Source: Candidatus Poribacteria bacterium
GTDB taxonomy: Bacteria; Poribacteria; WGA-4E; WGA-3G
Reading direction: 5' to 3'
Assembly (NCBI GenBank): GCA_958295945.1
Contig: OY282386.1
Span: 3,342,204-3,406,203 of the forward strand
DNA: 64,000 nucleotides
In this document: piece after piece, positions 60,679 to 64,000 of the stretch
Layout: each line of letters begins with the position of its first letter
Position numbering within the stretch: position 1 is the first letter of the stretch
Translations under genes and position numbers: made by a program
Notes under the pieces: generated by a model
The model's input: the letters and a program-made list of their open reading frames with translations, nothing else
Database searches by the model: none
What the model was told of the DNA's origin: nothing

Positions 60679-62889
60679 ATGAGAAAATTAAATTTCCTCA
60701 CGACCATATTAATACTCCTCCTCGCGGGAGTAGTCCAATTTGCTGAGGCACAAGGCATAATAATCCGGACGGCTGGACGACGCGCTCCGCAAATTCAAAA
60801 CCTAAGAATCGAAAAACATCATGTGAACGTTTCTATTGACAACCAACTCGCAACAACGAAAATTGATCAGGTATTCGCCAATCCAAATAACATGCAACTG
60901 GAAGGCACATATCTCTTTCCATTACAAGATGAAGTAGCCATTTCAAATTTTGTGCTATACATAGATGGAGAACCTGTCAAAGCTGAACTCCTTGCAAAAG
61001 CAGAGGCACGGAGTATCTATGAAGGGATTGTCCGTTCCATGCAAGACCCCGCACTGTTGGAGTATGTCGGCACTCGTGCATTTCAGGCAAGAGTGTTCCC
61101 AATTCCGCCAAACGGAGAAAGACGCATCCAATTGGAATACTCTCAGGTAATTGGTGTAGATTCGGCATTAGCAAGATATACATATCCACTAAAAACCGAC
61201 AAATTCACGAATTTTCCTGTTGGTAGTCTCTCTGTTTCAGTTGACCTAAAGAGCAAACATGAACTCAAGACAATCTATTCCCCCTCACATGAAGTCGCAG
61301 TCAATCGTCAGGACGATCATCGTGCGACAATCAGTTATGAAGGAAATAATGTTCATGTTATACGAGATTTTGCCTGCTACTATTCCCTATCCGATAAAGA
61401 TTTTGGGATTGACCTAATTACCCATCGCGACGATCCAGATGAAGACGGCTTTTTCATGCTCCTAATCTCTCCAAAATATGAGATTGATAAGAAAAAGATA
61501 ATTGAAAAAGACTTCATCTTTGTCCTTGACCGTTCTGGGAGCATGAAAGGACCGAAAATAGATCAAGCGAAAAAGGCACTCCGTTTTTGTGTAGAAAATC
61601 TAAACGATGGAGACCGATTTAACCTCATCCTTTTCAATACAGATGTTGAACCGTTCGCTAAAGAATTAGTTTCAGTCCAAAAGGAACGCAAAAAAGCGCT
61701 TGAGTTTATTGATGATATTACAGGGACCGGCGGTACAAATATCAATGATGCCCTACTTGCTGCTATATCCGACACACCAGACACAAAACGACCGCGCATC
61801 GTAGTGTTCCTAACTGATGGAGAAGCAACTGTCGGGGTTACAGATGTTACACAAATTCTCAAGAATGTCTCTGGAAAAAATAGTGATAAATCACGCATCT
61901 TCGTTTTCGGTGTCGGATACGATGTCAATGTCAATCTGCTTGACAAAATGGCTGAACAAAATGGTGGCACTCGTCAGTATGTAAAACCGCAAGAAGATAT
62001 AGAAGTCGCTGTTTCATCTTTCTACACAAAGGTGAGTGAACCTATTCTTGTCAATTTGGATTTAGAGATAGAAAATATCAAAACCAAGAATCTCTATCCA
62101 CATAAGTTACCACACCTGTTTCGCGGTTCTCAGTTGACTGTACTTGGCAGATATGTAGGCAGCGGAAAATCAGAACTGACATTGCATGGAGACATCAACG
62201 GAGAAAGAAAGGAATTCTCTAGTCCTGGAAAATTCCCAAAGAATGAGTCCGATCACCAGTTTCTCCCAAGGTTGTGGGCACAACGGAAGGTGGCATACCT
62301 TGTTGACGAAGTTAGGTTAAACGGCGAAAATAAGGAATTGGAAGAGGAAATTGTTCGACTCAGCGAAAAGTACGGGATCATGACGCCTTACACGTCATTT
62401 CTTGTAACAGAAGAACAGAAACAGAATCCAGTTTTAAGTCGCTCACAAAGAGGGAGATCAGATCTTTCTGCAAAAATGGCACGATCTGTTAGTGCTCGAA
62501 GTGCTCCACAGGCCAGTGAAACAGGAGTGAGTGCTGATGTCGTACAATTTGAAATCGCACCAAGCGCAAGAGAAATGGTGGTTCTAGAAAGTATAGAGTT
62601 ACAAAAACTCCAGAAAGGTGAGCAGTTAGCAGAAACGCCAATTACAATTAAGCAGGTGAAAAATAAAACCTTCCATCTTAAAGATGGTGTTTGGGTTGAT
62701 ACCACATATAAATCTGAGACAAAAACGACGAAGATTGAGTTCGGTACCGACGCATATTTTGATCTCCTAAAGAAAGAAGCTGATATCTCAAAATATCTGG
62801 CAATAGGAAAACATGTGATTGTTTCTTACAAGGGAAAAAGTTATGAAATCCATCCTGCAAAACAACCGAAGGATGAGGATTCTGACTAA
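60679..62889 (+). CDS. Secreted VIT + vWA protein
   Basis: 736 residues. A signal peptide (1-25, ending AEAQG) indicates export. The VIT domain spans about 35-175 (HHVNVSIDNQLATTKIDQVF, then LEGTYLFPL). The vWA domain begins near 278 with MIDAS DRSGSM at about 284, TGGTN and TDGEAT. The C-terminal region (about 470-736) is charged and may bind partners. It is like inter-alpha-trypsin-inhibitor heavy-chain type and bacterial sortase-target proteins, but no sorting signal is at the C-terminus. A GGAGG site precedes the ATG. Its C-terminus overlaps the next gene by 4 nt, convergently. Confidence 0.9.
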   Translation: MRKLNFLTTILILLLAGVVQFAEAQGIIIRTAGRRAPQIQNLRIEKHHVNVSIDNQLATTKIDQVFANPNNMQLEGTYLFPLQDEVAISNFVLYIDGEPVKAELLAKAEARSIYEGIVRSMQDPALLEYVGTRAFQARVFPIPPNGERRIQLEYSQVIGVDSALARYTYPLKTDKFTNFPVGSLSVSVDLKSKHELKTIYSPSHEVAVNRQDDHRATISYEGNNVHVIRDFACYYSLSDKDFGIDLITHRDDPDEDGFFMLLISPKYEIDKKKIIEKDFIFVLDRSGSMKGPKIDQAKKALRFCVENLNDGDRFNLILFNTDVEPFAKELVSVQKERKKALEFIDDITGTGGTNINDALLAAISDTPDTKRPRIVVFLTDGEATVGVTDVTQILKNVSGKNSDKSRIFVFGVGYDVNVNLLDKMAEQNGGTRQYVKPQEDIEVAVSSFYTKVSEPILVNLDLEIENIKTKNLYPHKLPHLFRGSQLTVLGRYVGSGKSELTLHGDINGERKEFSSPGKFPKNESDHQFLPRLWAQRKVAYLVDEVRLNGENKELEEEIVRLSEKYGIMTPYTSFLVTEEQKQNPVLSRSQRGRSDLSAKMARSVSARSAPQASETGVSADVVQFEIAPSAREMVVLESIELQKLQKGEQLAETPITIKQVKNKTFHLKDGVWVDTTYKSETKTTKIEFGTDAYFDLLKKEADISKYLAIGKHVIVSYKGKSYEIHPAKQPKDEDSD

Positions 62890-63545
62890 TTCCTTTGAAT
62901 CGTGTAAAGGTTAACCTGTCTTTCCTTATTGTCTAAAGTAACAACGCAGGTGGATTTTTCAAAGGTAAATCCGTTTTTACGAATATCTTTGAAAAATCCA
63001 CCTGCGTTTTTGCGATTCGGTTCAGAGAAAAGCGCAATGCCATCAGGTTTAAGATAGTTCTTCAGTAAATCAATGACGGGGTGCCAATTCTGTTCCTCAT
63101 ATATCACATCAGATGCAAGTATGACATCAAACTGACTTTGAAAGCACGGTGTATTCCAATCCATCTGAACATAATCTGCAGAACGCATACCATTTTGCTG
63201 TGCATTGTGTTTCGCAAATACAATGGCATCATATTCAAAATCTGAAAAAACCACCTCTGCTCCCACTTGGCTGGCAACTATTCCTGCAAGTCCAAAACCA
63301 CAACCGATCTCAAGAATACGTTGTCCTGCAATTGTATTACCCAACTCAGACACGTGCCGTGCCAATCCTATAGCAGACTCCCACAGATATGTCCAGTAGG
63401 GAAGATACAATCTCCCATCACAATCTTCACGACTCAATGTATCCAAGAATCGATCTGGATCATCAACAATCGTTAGCTTTATTTGTCTATCACCTATCTG
63501 AATTTTAGTGTCTGTTATGGGGTAATCAAACAAAAGGTTGTTCAT
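62886..63545 (-). CDS. Class I SAM-dependent methyltransferase, METTL21-like
   Basis: 219 residues. Motif I is LEIGCGFGLAGIVASQ, followed by VVFSDFEYDAI for the SAM-binding acidic residue, and DVIYEEQ, the DxxY motif of the lysine-methyltransferase-like group. It may methylate a protein lysine or a small molecule. It runs against the VIT/vWA gene, with a 4-nt overlap at the stops, so no terminator lies between. Confidence 0.85.
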   Translation of the reverse strand: MNNLLFDYPITDTKIQIGDRQIKLTIVDDPDRFLDTLSREDCDGRLYLPYWTYLWESAIGLARHVSELGNTIAGQRILEIGCGFGLAGIVASQVGAEVVFSDFEYDAIVFAKHNAQQNGMRSADYVQMDWNTPCFQSQFDVILASDVIYEEQNWHPVIDLLKNYLKPDGIALFSEPNRKNAGGFFKDIRKNGFTFEKSTCVVTLDNKERQVNLYTIQRN

Positions 63546-63619
63546 CTATATCATATACCTAATAGGAAATTATATCACTGTTTACTGCATTTTTCACCTA
63601 CATCTGTATCTCTGAGATT

Positions 63620-63733
63620 ATACCATTTCTAATAGAAAACGCCGCATTTTTGTACCACAAACTGCCAGTTTGTGCAGTCCTTCAAGACATTCTTAACAAA
63701 TGCTAATGGGATATACATTTATAGAAATGGTAT
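63620..63733. mobile_element. MITE-like element with ATACCATTTCT ends
   Basis: ATACCATTTCT at 63620-63630 and its complement AGAAATGGTAT at 63723-63733 flank about 90 bp, which include the palindrome CACAAACTG-CCAGTTTGTG. TTA flanks the core ends at both sides, a possible short target duplication. Related end sequences are at 40073 and 32564. It lies between the methyltransferase and sulfatase genes. Confidence 0.6.
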
Positions 63734-63749
63734 TACTTCCACTTTCTGC

Positions 63750-63778
63750 TTGACATCCATCATACAAACCATTAAAAT
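63750..63778 (+). promoter_or_regulatory. Predicted promoter of the third sulfatase
   Basis: TTGACA at 63750-63755, a 17-nt spacer and TAAAAT at 63773-63778, 39 nt before the ATG at 63817. Confidence 0.6.
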
Positions 63779-63816
63779 AACATTAGTCAAACTGAACAGA
63801 GAGGAAAAACAGAGAT

Positions 63817-64000
63817 ATGCCACAAACCGACAAAAATCAACCGAATGTCATCGTATTTTTCACTGACCAACAGAGATGGGACACATCAGGATTGCATGGC
63901 AACCCGCTTGACTTGATGCCGAACTTTGACCGAATGGCACAGCAAGGCACACATGTCCGCCGCTCATTTACATGCCAACCCGTGTGTGGACCTGCCCGAT
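63817..64000 (+). CDS. Type I sulfatase, N-terminal part only
   Basis: 61 codons read from ATG 63817 to the window edge, preceded by AGAGGA. The peptide starts MPQTDKNQPNVIVFFTDQQR and contains TDQQRWDTSG with the metal-binding Asp, and the formylglycine motif Cys-Gly-Pro-Ala-Arg (QPVCGPAR) at its end. It is a distinct relative of the sulfatases at 50260 and 51641. It lacks a signal peptide. The rest lies beyond the window. Confidence 0.88.
   Translation, partial: MPQTDKNQPNVIVFFTDQQRWDTSGLHGNPLDLMPNFDRMAQQGTHVRRSFTCQPVCGPAR

Noticed and set aside
1-64000. tRNA or rRNA genes
   Set aside because: No cloverleaf with a GGTTCGA-type arm or conserved rRNA block was found by eye in the gaps; a dedicated scan could still find one.

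Overview
The window is a bacterial chromosome segment of moderate to low GC (about 40% by eye) with short intergenic gaps and genes on both strands. The gene content points to a marine, sponge-associated or pelagic Candidatus Poribacteria-like organism: several sulfatases, xylose-isomerase-like and sugar-epimerase TIM barrels, TRAP and sugar ABC transporters, ECF sigma factors paired with DUF4097 proteins, YfbK-type vWA proteins, Omp85, lipoproteins and Tat signals. The envelope genes show a diderm. The taxon is an inference from gene content and is not proven by any marker gene here. No rRNA or tRNA gene was seen.

Region 1 (1-12.6 kb): the start of an ECF sigma factor, a MntA/HepT toxin-antitoxin pair, a Xaa-Pro aminopeptidase, an AstE/aspartoacylase-like deacylase, an SDR oxidoreductase, a fused TRAP permease with a DUF3311 and sodium:solute symporter pair, a GT4 glycosyltransferase, a small membrane protein, and an ECF sigma factor followed by a DUF4097 protein. 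Region 2 (12.6-16.4 kb): a sugar ABC importer (binding lipoprotein, an attenuator hairpin, two permeases) with no ATPase gene. Region 3 (16.7-29.7 kb) is an accessory or defence island: an AT-rich membrane-anchored orphan, a PcfJ-like protein, two related VapB-type genes (one followed by a vapC carrying a nonsense codon), a type III-like DNA methyltransferase and its helicase/nuclease partner separated by about 3.9 kb, a complete IS with target-site duplications, coiled-coil proteins, and long direct repeats.

Region 4 (29.7-38 kb, mostly minus strand): TRAP binding protein plus TatT lipoprotein without a permease, a frameshifted double universal-stress protein, a YgfZ/GcvT-like protein, and a 1231-residue protein that joins a DUF4097-like domain, a CBM9-like domain, POTRA repeats and an Omp85 barrel. 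Region 5 (38-49.3 kb): xylose-isomerase-like enzyme, adenylate-kinase-like protein, GT39-like membrane protein, GNAT, aroK-aroB, a four-gene membrane cluster of unknown function, a TPR protein, and a frameshifted PD-(D/E)XK/DUF4268-type gene. Region 6 (49.3-64 kb): sugar epimerase, two tandem sulfatases (only the second with a Tat signal), a set of three vWA/VIT proteins around a HEAT-repeat lipoprotein, a SAM methyltransferase, and the start of a third sulfatase.

Intergenic DNA is rich in small mobile repeats. One family with GGGTGTGT termini occurs three times (4480-4808, 25687-25863, 38075-38144), two copies with clear 9-bp target duplications, and its ends resemble those of the resident IS. 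Other palindromic elements lie at 32564-32656, 33806-34190, 60467-60606 and 63620-63733. Several genes are visibly broken by single changes (vapC, the universal-stress gene, the DUF4268-type gene). This fits ongoing gene decay, or a few base errors in an assembly; reads would be needed to tell these apart.
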